From Clostridium neonatale (GTDB taxonomy: Bacteria > Bacillota > Clostridia > Clostridiales > Clostridiaceae): a stretch of 64,000 bases of DNA. The notes under the pieces were generated by a model. That model made no database searches. It had not been told where the DNA came from and worked only from the letters and a program-made list of their open reading frames with translations. The stretch is from assembly GCF_001458595.1 (NCBI RefSeq), contig NZ_LN890328.1, positions 512,779 through 576,778 on the forward strand. The letters run 5' to 3'. This document shows positions 7,384 to 15,916 of the stretch, piece after piece. Every line of letters starts with the position of its first letter. Positions within the stretch are counted from its first letter, which is position 1. The position numbers and the translations under genes are program-made.

Positions 7384-8385
7384 ATGGCATTATTTGAAAG
7401 TTATGAAAGAAGAATTAATCAAATCACTCCTGTATTAGAAAAATACGGAATGAAGACTCTAGAAGATGCAAAGGCAGTTTGTGCTGAAAAAGGTGTTGAT
7501 CCTTACACAATCGCTAAAGAAACTCAACCAATCGCATTTGAAAATGCTGGATGGGCTTACACTTTAGGTGCTGCTATAGCTATAAAGAAAGGTTGCACAA
7601 AGGCTGCAGATGCTGCTGAAGCAATCGGAGAAGGATTACAAGCATTCTGTATCCCAGGATCAGTTGCTGATGATAGAAAAGTTGGTTTAGGACACGGAAA
7701 CTTAGGAGCTATGCTTTTAAGAGAAGAAACTAAATGTTTCGCATTCTTAGCAGGACACGAATCTTTCGCTGCTGCTGAAGGTGCTATTAAAATAGCTGAA
7801 AAAGCTAACAGAGTTAGAAAAGAACCATTAAGAGTTATATTAAATGGTTTAGGTAAAGATGCTGCATTCATAATCTCAAGAATCAACGGATTTACTTACG
7901 TTCAAACTCAATTTGACTACTACACTGGAGAAGTTAAAGTAGTTAAAGAAAAAGCATACTCAAACGGAGAAAGAGCTAAAGTAAGATGTTACGGTGCTGA
8001 CGACGTTAGAGAAGGTGTTGCTATCATGCATATGGAAGGTGTTGATGTATCAATCACTGGTAACTCAACTAACCCAACAAGATTCCAACATCCAGTTGCA
8101 GGAACATACAAGAAAGAATGTGTTGAACAAGGTAAGAAATACTTCTCAGTAGCATCAGGTGGTGGTACAGGAAGAACTCTTCATCCAGATAACATGGCAG
8201 CAGGTCCAGCTTCTTACGGTATGACAGATACTATGGGAAGAATGCACTCAGATGCACAATTCGCAGGTTCTTCATCAGTTCCAGCTCACGTTGAAATGAT
8301 GGGGCTTATCGGAATGGGTAACAACCCAATGGTAGGAGCTACTGTTGCTGTTGCTGTTGCTGTAGAAGAAGCAATGAACAAATAG
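7384..8385 (+). CDS. GGGtGRT family protein
   Basis: The 333-residue protein carries the name-giving motif SGGGTGRTLHPDN at about residues 258-270. It also has other Gly/His-rich conserved blocks: GLGHGNLGAMLL at about 101-112, FLAGHESFAAAEGA at about 121-134 and MGLIGMGNNPMVGA near the C-terminus. No membrane segment is present. It follows the NifU-like gene with its own GGAGG site, and pairs of this kind recur in anaerobic Firmicutes. No biochemical function is established that I know of. Codon use with many GCT, AAC and TTC codons points to strong expression. A role in Fe-S or cofactor metabolism is inferred only from the operon partner. Confidence 0.88.
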   Translation: MALFESYERRINQITPVLEKYGMKTLEDAKAVCAEKGVDPYTIAKETQPIAFENAGWAYTLGAAIAIKKGCTKAADAAEAIGEGLQAFCIPGSVADDRKVGLGHGNLGAMLLREETKCFAFLAGHESFAAAEGAIKIAEKANRVRKEPLRVILNGLGKDAAFIISRINGFTYVQTQFDYYTGEVKVVKEKAYSNGERAKVRCYGADDVREGVAIMHMEGVDVSITGNSTNPTRFQHPVAGTYKKECVEQGKKYFSVASGGGTGRTLHPDNMAAGPASYGMTDTMGRMHSDAQFAGSSSVPAHVEMMGLIGMGNNPMVGATVAVAVAVEEAMNK

Positions 8386-8437
8386 GCTAAGTTTCTAGCT
8401 TTACAGTATTTTTGATAAATAAATAATCGGATTTTTA

Positions 8438-8500
8438 TATAGTACACATCATATTTTAAGATAAATTTTATTTTATATATGACGTGTGCTATTTTTTATT
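8438..8500 (+). terminator. Rho-independent terminator
   Basis: Complementary arms around AGTACACATCATAT and ATATGACGTGTGCT (with G-U pairs) are followed by T6. It closes the Fe-S scaffold/GGGtGRT operon. Confidence 0.72.
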
Positions 8501-8924
8501 TATTATTAGCATTTTTAGTTTTTGTAGCATAAATTAAGAATATGATTTAAAAAACAAATTATACACTGTTTAAATATAACTGTTAAATTAGTAATATTTG
8601 AATTGTTTTTTATGTTATTTTCAGTTATAGATTATTCGATAGAACGTATAGAAGAAATAATATTAGACGTAGTTTTATACTGTAGTTAGAATAAAGAATA
8701 AAAGTTTGGAATTATATTAATTGGATTAAGGGAGACAACTATTAATTTAGTTATCTCCCTTTTAGGTGGTATTTATTATGATATTACAATTATAGACTAT
8801 TATCTTGAAATTTATTCATATATAAAATAGGATAAAAATAAAGAAATTATATATTATTTTATAGACTTTTTTTGTAACAAAATTATTTTTCTATACTCTA
8901 ATTTAATAGGAAGGGGGATATGGA
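8501..8924. other. Spacer with a duplicated terminator-like hairpin
   Basis: No convincing gene is seen; a 25-codon ORF near 8611 lacks a ribosome binding site. The hairpin at 8729-8764 is shared with a site at 50.6 kb. Upstream of the sigma-factor gene, TGTAAC (8873-8878) followed by TATACT could be an autoregulated promoter, which I cannot confirm. Confidence 0.5.
8729..8764 (+). repeat. Terminator-like hairpin, copy 1 of a 28-base identical repeat
   Basis: GGGAGACAACT pairs with AGTTATCTCCC (one A-C mismatch), followed by TTTT. Bases 8731-8758 are identical to 50638-50665. Confidence 0.75.
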
Positions 8925-9416
8925 ATGAGGAGGCATGATGAAGTAGAAGAGATTTATTATACATATTCAGATGATGTTTATTATTATCTACTTTCAATGA
9001 CACGTAATGAAGTTATTGCAGAAGATATGCTTCAAGCTACTTTTTTACAAGTTATGAATGGCATAGCTACATTCAGAGGAAGATGCTCACTGAAGACATG
9101 GATTTTTACAATTGCCAGACATGAATATTTTCATTGGACTAAAAAGAATCCACCGATGTTACAGTTAGATGAAGAAGTTCCACTTCATGATAAAATGATA
9201 GATAGCTATGAAAAGCGTGAACAGGTAAGCAAGATTCTTAAATATATAGATAATTTAGAAGAGCCGCATAGATCTTTGATGGTTTTTAGATTAATAAATG
9301 ATCTTACATTTAGAGAAATTGCAATTATACTTGGTAAGACAGAGAGCTGGGCAAGAGTTACTTTTATGAGGGATAAACATAAACTTCTAGAAGATTTGAA
9401 GGAGGAATTAGAATGA
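8925..9416 (+). CDS. ECF-family RNA polymerase sigma factor
   Basis: This 163-residue protein has region 2 at about residues 8-75, where NEVIAEDMLQATFLQVM and TWIFTIARHEYFHW match sigma-70 regions 2.2-2.4. Region 4 is at about 105-160 (helix-turn-helix LTFREIAIILGKTESWARV). The length fits the extracytoplasmic-function subclass. The next gene overlaps by four bases (ATGA) and encodes a zinc anti-sigma factor, the standard sigma/anti-sigma arrangement. An AAGGGGG site precedes the ATG. The inducing signal is unknown. Such pairs usually control cell-envelope or stress genes and often their own promoter. Confidence 0.92.
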   Translation: MRRHDEVEEIYYTYSDDVYYYLLSMTRNEVIAEDMLQATFLQVMNGIATFRGRCSLKTWIFTIARHEYFHWTKKNPPMLQLDEEVPLHDKMIDSYEKREQVSKILKYIDNLEEPHRSLMVFRLINDLTFREIAIILGKTESWARVTFMRDKHKLLEDLKEELE

Positions 9417-9928
9417 AAGAATTAGAATGCTATGTAATACGTGACTTGCTTCCTAATTATATAGAAGGTCTTACATGTGAAGAAACCAATGATTTAATAG
9501 TAGACCACTTAAAATCATGTGGTGAATGTAGAAAATTGTGTGAAAGTTATAAAACTGAACTTAAGATACCGGTAGAGAAACCAAATACAGATGATAAAAA
9601 GATAATTAAGGGAATGAGATTTAAATTTTTATGGTATTTATTTTGGCCAATGTTTTATGGTGCAACATTACAGTTTAGAGAAGAAGGTTCATTAGAATTT
9701 CTAATAACGGCATTATTAATAACAGGTTTTGCACTGTGGCAGGCACCAGTATTAGATTTTGACTTTGATATAGATGATACAAAGAAAAGCTTTTATGAAA
9801 GAGAAGAAAGAAATATTAATTCTGGAAATGGATCTTTTTTTACTCAAGGGCTTTTCTGGTTAATTCCAATAATAATACCTATCTTATTTAAAGCTATACC
9901 TATTTTAATTTCATATTTTAATTCGTAA
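9413..9928 (+). CDS. Membrane anti-sigma factor with zf-HC2 zinc motif
   Basis: The 171-residue protein has an N-terminal cytosolic anti-sigma domain with the Hx3Cx2C zinc motif HLKSCGEC (about residues 32-39) and an upstream Cys at 22. Three hydrophobic stretches follow (about 64-80, 90-110 and 147-168), so the protein is membrane-embedded. Translational overlap with the sigma gene indicates stoichiometric co-expression. It should bind the sigma factor and release it on an envelope signal. The signal and the release mechanism are not visible. Confidence 0.88.
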   Translation: MKELECYVIRDLLPNYIEGLTCEETNDLIVDHLKSCGECRKLCESYKTELKIPVEKPNTDDKKIIKGMRFKFLWYLFWPMFYGATLQFREEGSLEFLITALLITGFALWQAPVLDFDFDIDDTKKSFYEREERNINSGNGSFFTQGLFWLIPIIIPILFKAIPILISYFNS

Positions 9929-9935
9929 GGAAGTT

Positions 9936-9985
9936 ATTTCTATAGGAACAATGCATTTCTTTATAGGAACATTGTTTCTTTTTTG
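9936..9985 (+). terminator. Possible terminator after the sigma/anti-sigma operon
   Basis: A direct TTTCTATAGGAACAATG / TTTATAGGAACATTG repeat is followed by a TTTCTTTTTTG tract. The stem potential is modest, so the terminator call is tentative. Confidence 0.35.
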
Positions 9986-10036
9986 ATAGAATTAAAAGAG
10001 TGAGTTAAAAATATAAGTTTAAAAAGGAAGAGAAAT

Positions 10037-11248
10037 ATGAAAAAAATAATTAAGCTGTTACATCCAAGTTATCTTGATGAATTTAAATGTATAGGTGGAG
10101 AATGTGAAGATAACTGCTGTGTTGGATGGGATGTGGACATAGATAAAATTACTTTTAAGCAATATAGTGAAATTGATGATAATGAAATAAAAGTAGTTAT
10201 TAAAGATAATGTTTTTGAAAATAGAAATTGTACAAACGAGAATGCTGATTATGGTAAAGTTAAATTAAATAAGGAAAAGAGATGCCCCTTCCTAAATGAT
10301 AAAAATTATTGTAATATACAATGTAAATTAGGAGAAAATTACCTTTCTAAAGTGTGTACATCTTTTCCAAGAATAATTAATAAAATAGATGATCAATATG
10401 AAATGTCTCTTGATGTAGCGTGTCCAGAAGCAGCTAGACTTATTCTTTCAAAGGAGGAAGGATTAGAGCTTGCTGAAAGTGAAAAAATATTTAATAAATA
10501 TATTATAAATGATGAAATAGAAACAAATTTAGACGAAGAATCATGGCTAAATTACTTCAAAGAAATTAGAGGATTCAGTATTAAAATAATAAAAGATAGA
10601 AATTTTACTTTAAGTGAAAGGCTTTATATATTAGGTGATTTTATAGAAAATTTAGAGTATGTTGATTATGAAACTGATGATGTGAATGAATTTATAAAGG
10701 AATATGATGTGGCTTTAGCAAGGAATTCATATAAAAAAGATAATCTTAATTATATTTTCCAAGTATCATTTCTAAATAATATGATTAAATCTCTAGATAT
10801 TGTTAATGAAATTGATAGTGAAACATTTAAAAGATATACAAGACAAGTTTTGAATGGAATAAATGCTAAGGATAATTATGATATAGAAAAAAATGCAGAT
10901 AAATATATATATGAATTTGAGTATTATATTGAAAAGTATGTAAATGAAAATGACTATATTTTTGAAAATTACTTAGTTAATTTTATGTATAATAATTTAT
11001 TTCCTTTTTCAGAAGGTGAATATATGTTTGACGCGTATATTATGCTATTAATAAGATATTCTCTAATGAGATTTTATTTAATAGGTATGCATTTAGATAA
11101 CCAAATAGATTCAAGAGAAAATATAATCAAATTTATTCAGGTATTTGCTAAAGCAATAGAACATGATAAAAATTATTTAGAGGAAATATTAGAATATATA
11201 AAGGAAAATGAGTTTGATAATATGGAATTTGCAAGTATGATTTTATAA
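10037..11248 (+). CDS. FliB-type lysine N-methylase family protein
   Basis: This 403-residue protein begins KLLHPSYLDEFKCIGGECED and then NCCVGWDVDI. A second cysteine cluster, CPFLNDKNYCNIQCKLGENY, is followed by KVCTSFPRI. This cysteine pattern defines the family named after Salmonella FliB, which methylates flagellin lysines, and probably holds an Fe-S cluster. The C-terminal 280 residues are helical. No flagellar genes lie nearby in this window except the decayed FliD-like fragment at 55 kb. The substrate may therefore not be flagellin. It is a single-gene unit with an AGGAAGAG site. Confidence 0.86.
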   Translation: MKKIIKLLHPSYLDEFKCIGGECEDNCCVGWDVDIDKITFKQYSEIDDNEIKVVIKDNVFENRNCTNENADYGKVKLNKEKRCPFLNDKNYCNIQCKLGENYLSKVCTSFPRIINKIDDQYEMSLDVACPEAARLILSKEEGLELAESEKIFNKYIINDEIETNLDEESWLNYFKEIRGFSIKIIKDRNFTLSERLYILGDFIENLEYVDYETDDVNEFIKEYDVALARNSYKKDNLNYIFQVSFLNNMIKSLDIVNEIDSETFKRYTRQVLNGINAKDNYDIEKNADKYIYEFEYYIEKYVNENDYIFENYLVNFMYNNLFPFSEGEYMFDAYIMLLIRYSLMRFYLIGMHLDNQIDSRENIIKFIQVFAKAIEHDKNYLEEILEYIKENEFDNMEFASMIL

Positions 11249-11418
11249 TATAAAGGATATAAAAGCATGGAAGAAATATTTGACTTAAATCCTAGTTTTA
11301 TCATTGTTATAAAGTAATTAATAAGTTAGACATATTATTTCATTAATTGTATAATATTAATGATTTATGTATTAATTTGTTAAAATGTGATGTATTAAAT
11401 GTAGAATGAGGTGTAGCA

Positions 11419-11613
11419 ATGGTTAAAATTATTATGGATAGCGGAAAAGAGTATAATGTTGAAGAGGAAAATATAGAAAGAATTTTATATGAGAATTCAT
11501 CTGGATTAGGGTTCTCTGAGATGAAGCTTAGAACTGGATTAGTTAAGATACCAAACCAATCAATAACAATAAGCCCGCAACATATATCATCGATTGAAAA
11601 AGTGGACAGATAA
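11419..11613 (+). CDS. Small conserved-looking protein, unknown
   Basis: The 64-residue product starts after GAGGTG, 5 bases from the ATG. Its pattern of short strands (MVKIIMDSGKEYNV, GLVKIPNQSITISPQHISSI) suggests a small beta-rich domain. No cysteines or membrane segments are present. No family is recognised. Confidence 0.65.
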   Translation: MVKIIMDSGKEYNVEEENIERILYENSSGLGFSEMKLRTGLVKIPNQSITISPQHISSIEKVDR

Positions 11614-11706
11614 AGTATTTATTGTAATTCCTTATTACATAAGTATATAATTTAATAAACCAATATATTATTAGCAAAATATTAATGTAAGAAGGAAGAA
11701 GACAAT

Positions 11707-12318
11707 ATGGATAAGATTAATTTTGAAAACTTAAGTGGAGAAGAGATTTGGGAAAAACTTTATAATAAAGAGCTTACTTGTAAGAAGAATATTCTAGAAT
11801 ATATAGAGATGACTAGAATTCTTATAAAAGAACAGGTGGAAGTATACCAAATAGAATCTACATATAATTTTATTTATAGAAGTATAGATAAGATGTCTGA
11901 TAAAGTGAAACCTAATACTATCATGTTTCTTCAAAATAAGTTAAAAGCACAACTTGGAAAATACGTTTCAGTAAAGGATCCTAAGATACAAAGTACATTC
12001 CTGGAATTTTTCAAAGAAGCATATCCAAAGGGTGAAAGAAGAAAAGATTTTACTTGGGTTCTTATAGATATAAATAACATATCAGAAGAACAAATATGGC
12101 ATACTTTAACTTATATAAATAGGGAATGTTTAGAAGGCTTTATTTTAGATGATGACGAAATAAATGATATAATAGAAATGATTGAAAAATTAATAAGTAA
12201 AAATGATATAAAATATATTAATGATGTCAGAAGTTTAGAAATATTAAATAACATTTTAAACATAAAAATAGTTAAAGAAAAAGATAAATATAAAGTGAAA
12301 AGAATGCAAGAACAATAG
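11707..12318 (+). CDS. Hypothetical helical protein
   Basis: This 203-residue soluble protein is rich in Ile, Lys, Glu and Asn and predicted mostly helical. The central segment KGERRKDFTWVLIDINNISEEQIWHTL stands out as possibly conserved. No signal peptide or known motif is seen. It may be co-transcribed with the 64-residue gene 93 bases upstream, but each has its own ribosome binding site. Function unknown. Confidence 0.7.
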   Translation: MDKINFENLSGEEIWEKLYNKELTCKKNILEYIEMTRILIKEQVEVYQIESTYNFIYRSIDKMSDKVKPNTIMFLQNKLKAQLGKYVSVKDPKIQSTFLEFFKEAYPKGERRKDFTWVLIDINNISEEQIWHTLTYINRECLEGFILDDDEINDIIEMIEKLISKNDIKYINDVRSLEILNNILNIKIVKEKDKYKVKRMQEQ

Positions 12319-12402
12319 ATATTTTTATGAGATTTAAAACTCAGAGTAAAATATATTTTATTGGTGATATATCATATGCAATAGTGATAATATTAATAAA
12401 TA

Positions 12403-12447
12403 CAAAATCCAACTTTAAGCTGATTTCAGAAAAAGTTGGATTTTATT
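12403..12447 (+). terminator. Rho-independent terminator
   Basis: AAAATCCAACTTT pairs with AAAGTTGGATTTT around a loop of about 14 bases. Confidence 0.85.
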
Positions 12448-12562
12448 TATGTAAAAAAGGTTTATTAATAATAAAGAGAATCCTAACTACATAATATTAT
12501 AATATACAATTTAAATTTACAGCTTTTAATATGTATTTAAATGTTATGGGGGAGGAATTGTT

Positions 12563-13939
12563 ATTTTAGATATAAATAAACAAGAAATTAAGAAAATAAT
12601 TGTAGCTACTGCTATTATTACTACTTATATATGTATTTCATTATTTTTTAAGAGTCATTTTTATTTTGGAACAATCGTTAATGGAATAAATATTTCAGGA
12701 AAGACAGTTGAACAAGCAGAAAAAAAGATAAATAGAAAGATAGAAACCTATACTATTTCTTTGGAAGAACGAAATAGCATAGTAGAAGATATTAAAGGAA
12801 AAGAAATTGATTTAAAATATAATAAAAATGAAATTTTGGATAACATTATTAATAAACAAAAAAGTTCAATATGGATATATGAAATTTTTAAAAGGAAGAA
12901 TTATGTTCATGATAAATTTTTCAATTATGATATTGATTTATTAAAAGAAAGCTTTGAAAAATTAAATTGCTTAAATGATGAAAAAACAATAGAACCTAAA
13001 AGTGCAAGTTTAAAATTTAATGGTATTAAATATGAGATTATAGATGAAGTATATGGAGATAAGGTAAAAAAAGATGAATTATTTAATAAAATTGAAGAAG
13101 CTATTCAATATGGAAAAGTAAAAGTAAACATTGGAGAAGTTAATTGTTATGAAAAACCTATATATACTTCAAATTCATTAGAGCTTATTGAAGCAAAAAA
13201 AATATGTGATAAATATGTATCATCTAAGATTGTATATACTTTTGATGAAGCAACAGAAACAGTTGATAGAGGAGTTATTAGTAGTTGGATTACTATAGAT
13301 GAAAATCTAAATGCTAGAATTGATAAAGAAAAGATAAAAGAATATGTACAAGAGTTATCGCGAAAATATGATACTTATGGAAAAACTAGAATATTTGCTA
13401 CTTCAGTGGGTAAAGAGGTTGAAGTTAAAGGTGGAAACTATGGATTTAGAATTGATAAAGATAAAGAGTATACAGAGTTAATAAATGCGATAGAAAGTGG
13501 TCAAAGTATAGTTAAAGAGCCGGTATATATTCAGAAGGCAAAAAATAGAGGGGATAATGATATTGGAAAAACTTATGTTGAAGTAAATATTACAAGACAG
13601 CAATTATGGTTTTATAAAGATGGAGAACTTGTAACTCGAGGAAGTGTTGTAACGGGTAATGTGGAAAGAGGATGGAAAACTCCCAATGGGACTTATGTAT
13701 TAAATTATAAGCAAAAAGATGCAGTACTTAGAGGTGATAACTATGCATCTAAAGTTAAATATTGGATGCCGTTTAATGGAAATATAGGACTTCATGATGC
13801 AAGTTGGAGAGGTGCTTTTGGAGGAAACGTTTATAAAAATGATGGGACTCATGGCTGTGTAAATTTACCTAGTTATTTGGCGAAAAAAATATTTGATAAT
13901 ATAGAAGAAGGAACACCCATAATATGTTATACAGAGTAA
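12563..13939 (+). CDS. Membrane-anchored L,D-transpeptidase (YkuD family)
   Basis: Translation from the in-frame ATT at 12563 gives 458 residues: a short cytosolic stub, one membrane helix (about 12-30, IVATAIITTYICISLFF), two putative peptidoglycan-binding (PG_binding_4-like) domains (about 105-185 and 210-290) and a C-terminal YkuD domain (about 330-458). The catalytic motif HGCVNLP contains Cys431. The enzyme makes 3-3 cross-links in peptidoglycan outside the membrane. GGGGGAGG sits 7 bases before the ATT, while the first conventional start (TTG 12761) would remove the membrane anchor. So either a rare ATT start is used or the upstream TTG is frameshifted. It is a single gene between terminators. 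Confidence 0.85.
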   Translation: MLDINKQEIKKIIVATAIITTYICISLFFKSHFYFGTIVNGINISGKTVEQAEKKINRKIETYTISLEERNSIVEDIKGKEIDLKYNKNEILDNIINKQKSSIWIYEIFKRKNYVHDKFFNYDIDLLKESFEKLNCLNDEKTIEPKSASLKFNGIKYEIIDEVYGDKVKKDELFNKIEEAIQYGKVKVNIGEVNCYEKPIYTSNSLELIEAKKICDKYVSSKIVYTFDEATETVDRGVISSWITIDENLNARIDKEKIKEYVQELSRKYDTYGKTRIFATSVGKEVEVKGGNYGFRIDKDKEYTELINAIESGQSIVKEPVYIQKAKNRGDNDIGKTYVEVNITRQQLWFYKDGELVTRGSVVTGNVERGWKTPNGTYVLNYKQKDAVLRGDNYASKVKYWMPFNGNIGLHDASWRGAFGGNVYKNDGTHGCVNLPSYLAKKIFDNIEEGTPIICYTE

Positions 13940-13943
13940 ATTG

Positions 13944-13990
13944 AAAATATAGCCAAACTCTATTAAGAAAGAGTTTGGCTATATTTTATA
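13944..13990. terminator. Bidirectional terminator
   Basis: AAAATATAGCCAAACTCT pairs perfectly with AGAGTTTGGCTATATTTT between two convergent genes. Confidence 0.88.
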
Positions 13991-14471
13991 CAAGTTCATT
14001 TACGTTGTTACCTTTTAGATTTGATTTATCAAAATTAAAAGGTAAAGTAGTTTCGGATTTTGTTGTAGTTTTTGTAGTACCACCTGAAACATATGTCCTG
14101 CCGCATTCAGGACAGACAGAAGTTTGTAAAGATACACTTTGAGATATAACGTCCTTATCTTTAGACTTAGTACTAGCTTGTTCATTTGCTACATGTTCCA
14201 TTTCGTGGCTTTTAACTACAGCGGCGGAATTTTCAGGATCAATATGTCCAGCAGCTTTGAAAGATACACTAGGATCGTCTGAACCATCTTGATATTTTCT
14301 CTCTTTACAGGTTTGACAGATTTCACCTGATTGAATTTCTTTAGATGAAAGGTTTGCTTCTGTAGAGATTTCAGATGACTTTGAGGTAGATGCTTCAGCT
14401 GCTGGAGTTGATTGAAAATTATAAGGCTGATATTGATAAGGACTAGATACAGAAAGAGCACTTAAAATCAT
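13986..14471 (-). CDS. Small Ser/Thr-rich protein with HExxH zinc-protease motif
   Basis: The 161-residue product starts at the ATG 5 bases after GGAGG; an upstream in-frame GTG overlaps that site and is unlikely. The N-terminal 45 residues are Ser/Thr/Pro/Gln-rich. CQTC at 52-55 precedes a conserved-looking block DPSVSFKAAGHIDPENSAAV and the motif SHEMEHV, with HExxH at 89-93. A second pair, CPEC (120-123), follows, and then a Thr-rich tail. The block resembles SprA-related or CJM1_0395-type putative metalloprotease domains. No signal peptide is evident. Proteolysis is inferred only from HExxH; the Cys pairs could bind a second zinc. Confidence 0.7.
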   Translation of the reverse strand: MILSALSVSSPYQYQPYNFQSTPAAEASTSKSSEISTEANLSSKEIQSGEICQTCKERKYQDGSDDPSVSFKAAGHIDPENSAAVVKSHEMEHVANEQASTKSKDKDVISQSVSLQTSVCPECGRTYVSGGTTKTTTKSETTLPFNFDKSNLKGNNVNELV

Positions 14472-14635
14472 ATATACCTCCACTCTTATTTTAAGTTTTA
14501 CATTTATAATAATATTATAGCATATTATAAGTATTTTACATAATAGTGGCTAATTTGATTGTATAAGTAAATTATATATGGTAAAGTGCATATATTTATA
14601 TTAATTAATAAATACAAAATGATAGAGGAAACGTT

Positions 14636-14812
14636 ATGAATGTACCAGATTCAATCCATGCTTTTACTATTGTATTAATTGTTATTGGTATAATTCTTTT
14701 GATAGTGCATTTAATATATTATGTTTTAGTTTTTTTTGATTCAAGAGAAAAAAGAGATGAAGAAAAAAAGTTGATTGAAGTCAAAAGCAAAGAAAAAAAT
14801 AAAAAAGATTAA
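14636..14812 (+). CDS. Small single-span membrane protein
   Basis: The 58-residue ORF begins MNVPDSIHAF and has one long hydrophobic segment (about 10-34) followed by a highly charged Lys/Glu tail. AGAGGAA lies a few bases before the ATG. No family is recognised; the layout is typical of small membrane regulators. It has no close partner gene. Confidence 0.55.
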   Translation: MNVPDSIHAFTIVLIVIGIILLIVHLIYYVLVFFDSREKRDEEKKLIEVKSKEKNKKD

Positions 14813-14962
14813 GAGTAATGCAGAGATTATTTTAAAAGTGTTTATTATTTTGAATACTATAAATAATATGTACTTAATAAAGTAATGTCTTTGCATTTTT
14901 AAAATTTATTGTGTATAGTTGTAAATGAAATATCAAAAACTATTTGGAATTGGAGAAAAACA

Positions 14963-15832
14963 GTGAAGAAGTTTAAAAAAATTTATATAGAAACAACAAA
15001 TATATGTAATTTAAAATGTAATTTTTGTCCCCAAATATCAAGAAAATTAGAATTTATGAGTGTAGATTCTTTTTCAAAAATCATAAATAAAATTGCACCT
15101 TATACAAATCATGTATATCTGCATCTTATGGGAGAACCATTTTTAAATAGTAATTTTAGTGATTTTTTAAATATATGTGAAGAGAACTTAATAAAAGTTA
15201 ATATAACTACAAATGGAACATTAATAAATAATGTAAAAGAAATTTTATTAAATTCAAAATCAGTTAGGCAGGTGAATTTTTCACTACATAGTTTTGAAGC
15301 AAATGAACATAAAGTGACATTTGAAGAGTATGTTGATGGAATTCTTAATTTTATAAAAATATCTAGTAAAGAAACCGATATAATTTCTGTTTTAAGATTA
15401 TGGAATTTAGATGCGAAATATAAAGCAAGCAATAATATGAATAAAAATATATTAAATTTATTAGAAGAGAAATTTGATTTAGATTGTGATTTGAAAGAAA
15501 AATTAAAGGAAAAAAACAGTTTTAAGTTAAGAAATAATGTTTATATAAATATGGGAGAAAAATTTAAATGGCCATCCTTAAAAGAGGAGGAAATGGATGA
15601 AAGAGTTTTTTGTTATGGATTAAGAGACCATATTGGAATATTAGTTGATGGAACCGTAGTGCCATGCTGTTTAGATAGTGAGGGGAGTATACCTCTTGGA
15701 AACATATTTGAAAATGATTTAGAAGAAATCATAAATTGTGATAGGGCTAAAAAAATATATGATGGATTTTCAAATAAAACAGCAGTAGAAGAATTATGTA
15801 GAAAATGTGGATTTATAAGCAGAGTAAGATAA
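14963..15832 (+). CDS. Radical SAM protein with SPASM domain
   Basis: I place the start at GTG 14963, 7 bases after GGAG, giving MKKFKKIYIETTNICNLKCN with the radical SAM triad CNLKCNFC (Cys15, 19, 22). The 289-residue protein ends in a SPASM-like cluster: CYGLRDHIGILVDGTVVPCC, then ELCRKCGF. The longer GTG at 14909 has no ribosome binding site. Such enzymes use [4Fe-4S] clusters and S-adenosylmethionine, often to modify peptides or proteins. No precursor peptide gene is obvious beside it, although a 58-residue membrane protein gene lies 150 bases upstream. Substrate unknown. Confidence 0.88.
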   Translation: MKKFKKIYIETTNICNLKCNFCPQISRKLEFMSVDSFSKIINKIAPYTNHVYLHLMGEPFLNSNFSDFLNICEENLIKVNITTNGTLINNVKEILLNSKSVRQVNFSLHSFEANEHKVTFEEYVDGILNFIKISSKETDIISVLRLWNLDAKYKASNNMNKNILNLLEEKFDLDCDLKEKLKEKNSFKLRNNVYINMGEKFKWPSLKEEEMDERVFCYGLRDHIGILVDGTVVPCCLDSEGSIPLGNIFENDLEEIINCDRAKKIYDGFSNKTAVEELCRKCGFISRVR

Positions 15833-15888
15833 AAAACTAAAACTATAAAAGTTATAATATAAGTTGTATATAAATTTTACTATATGTC

Positions 15889-15915
15889 AATAATCCCTAG
15901 TAAGGAGGGATTATT
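15889..15915 (+). promoter_or_regulatory. Hairpin overlapping the bofC ribosome binding site
   Basis: AATAATCCC (15889-15897) pairs perfectly with GGGATTATT (15907-15915). The loop and right arm contain the AAGGAGGG ribosome binding site that serves the ATG at 15917. This could lower translation initiation or act as an RNA-level control. Confidence 0.5.
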
Positions 15916-15916
15916 A

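Noticed and set aside
7557..7886. 109-codon minus-strand ORF inside the GGGtGRT gene
   Set aside because: It is a shadow of a strongly biased coding frame on the other strand, without a ribosome binding site.
8611..8688. 25-codon ORF MLFSVIDYSIERIEEI before the duplicated hairpin
   Set aside because: It has no ribosome binding site, and the copy of the hairpin at 50.6 kb is not preceded by a similar peptide.
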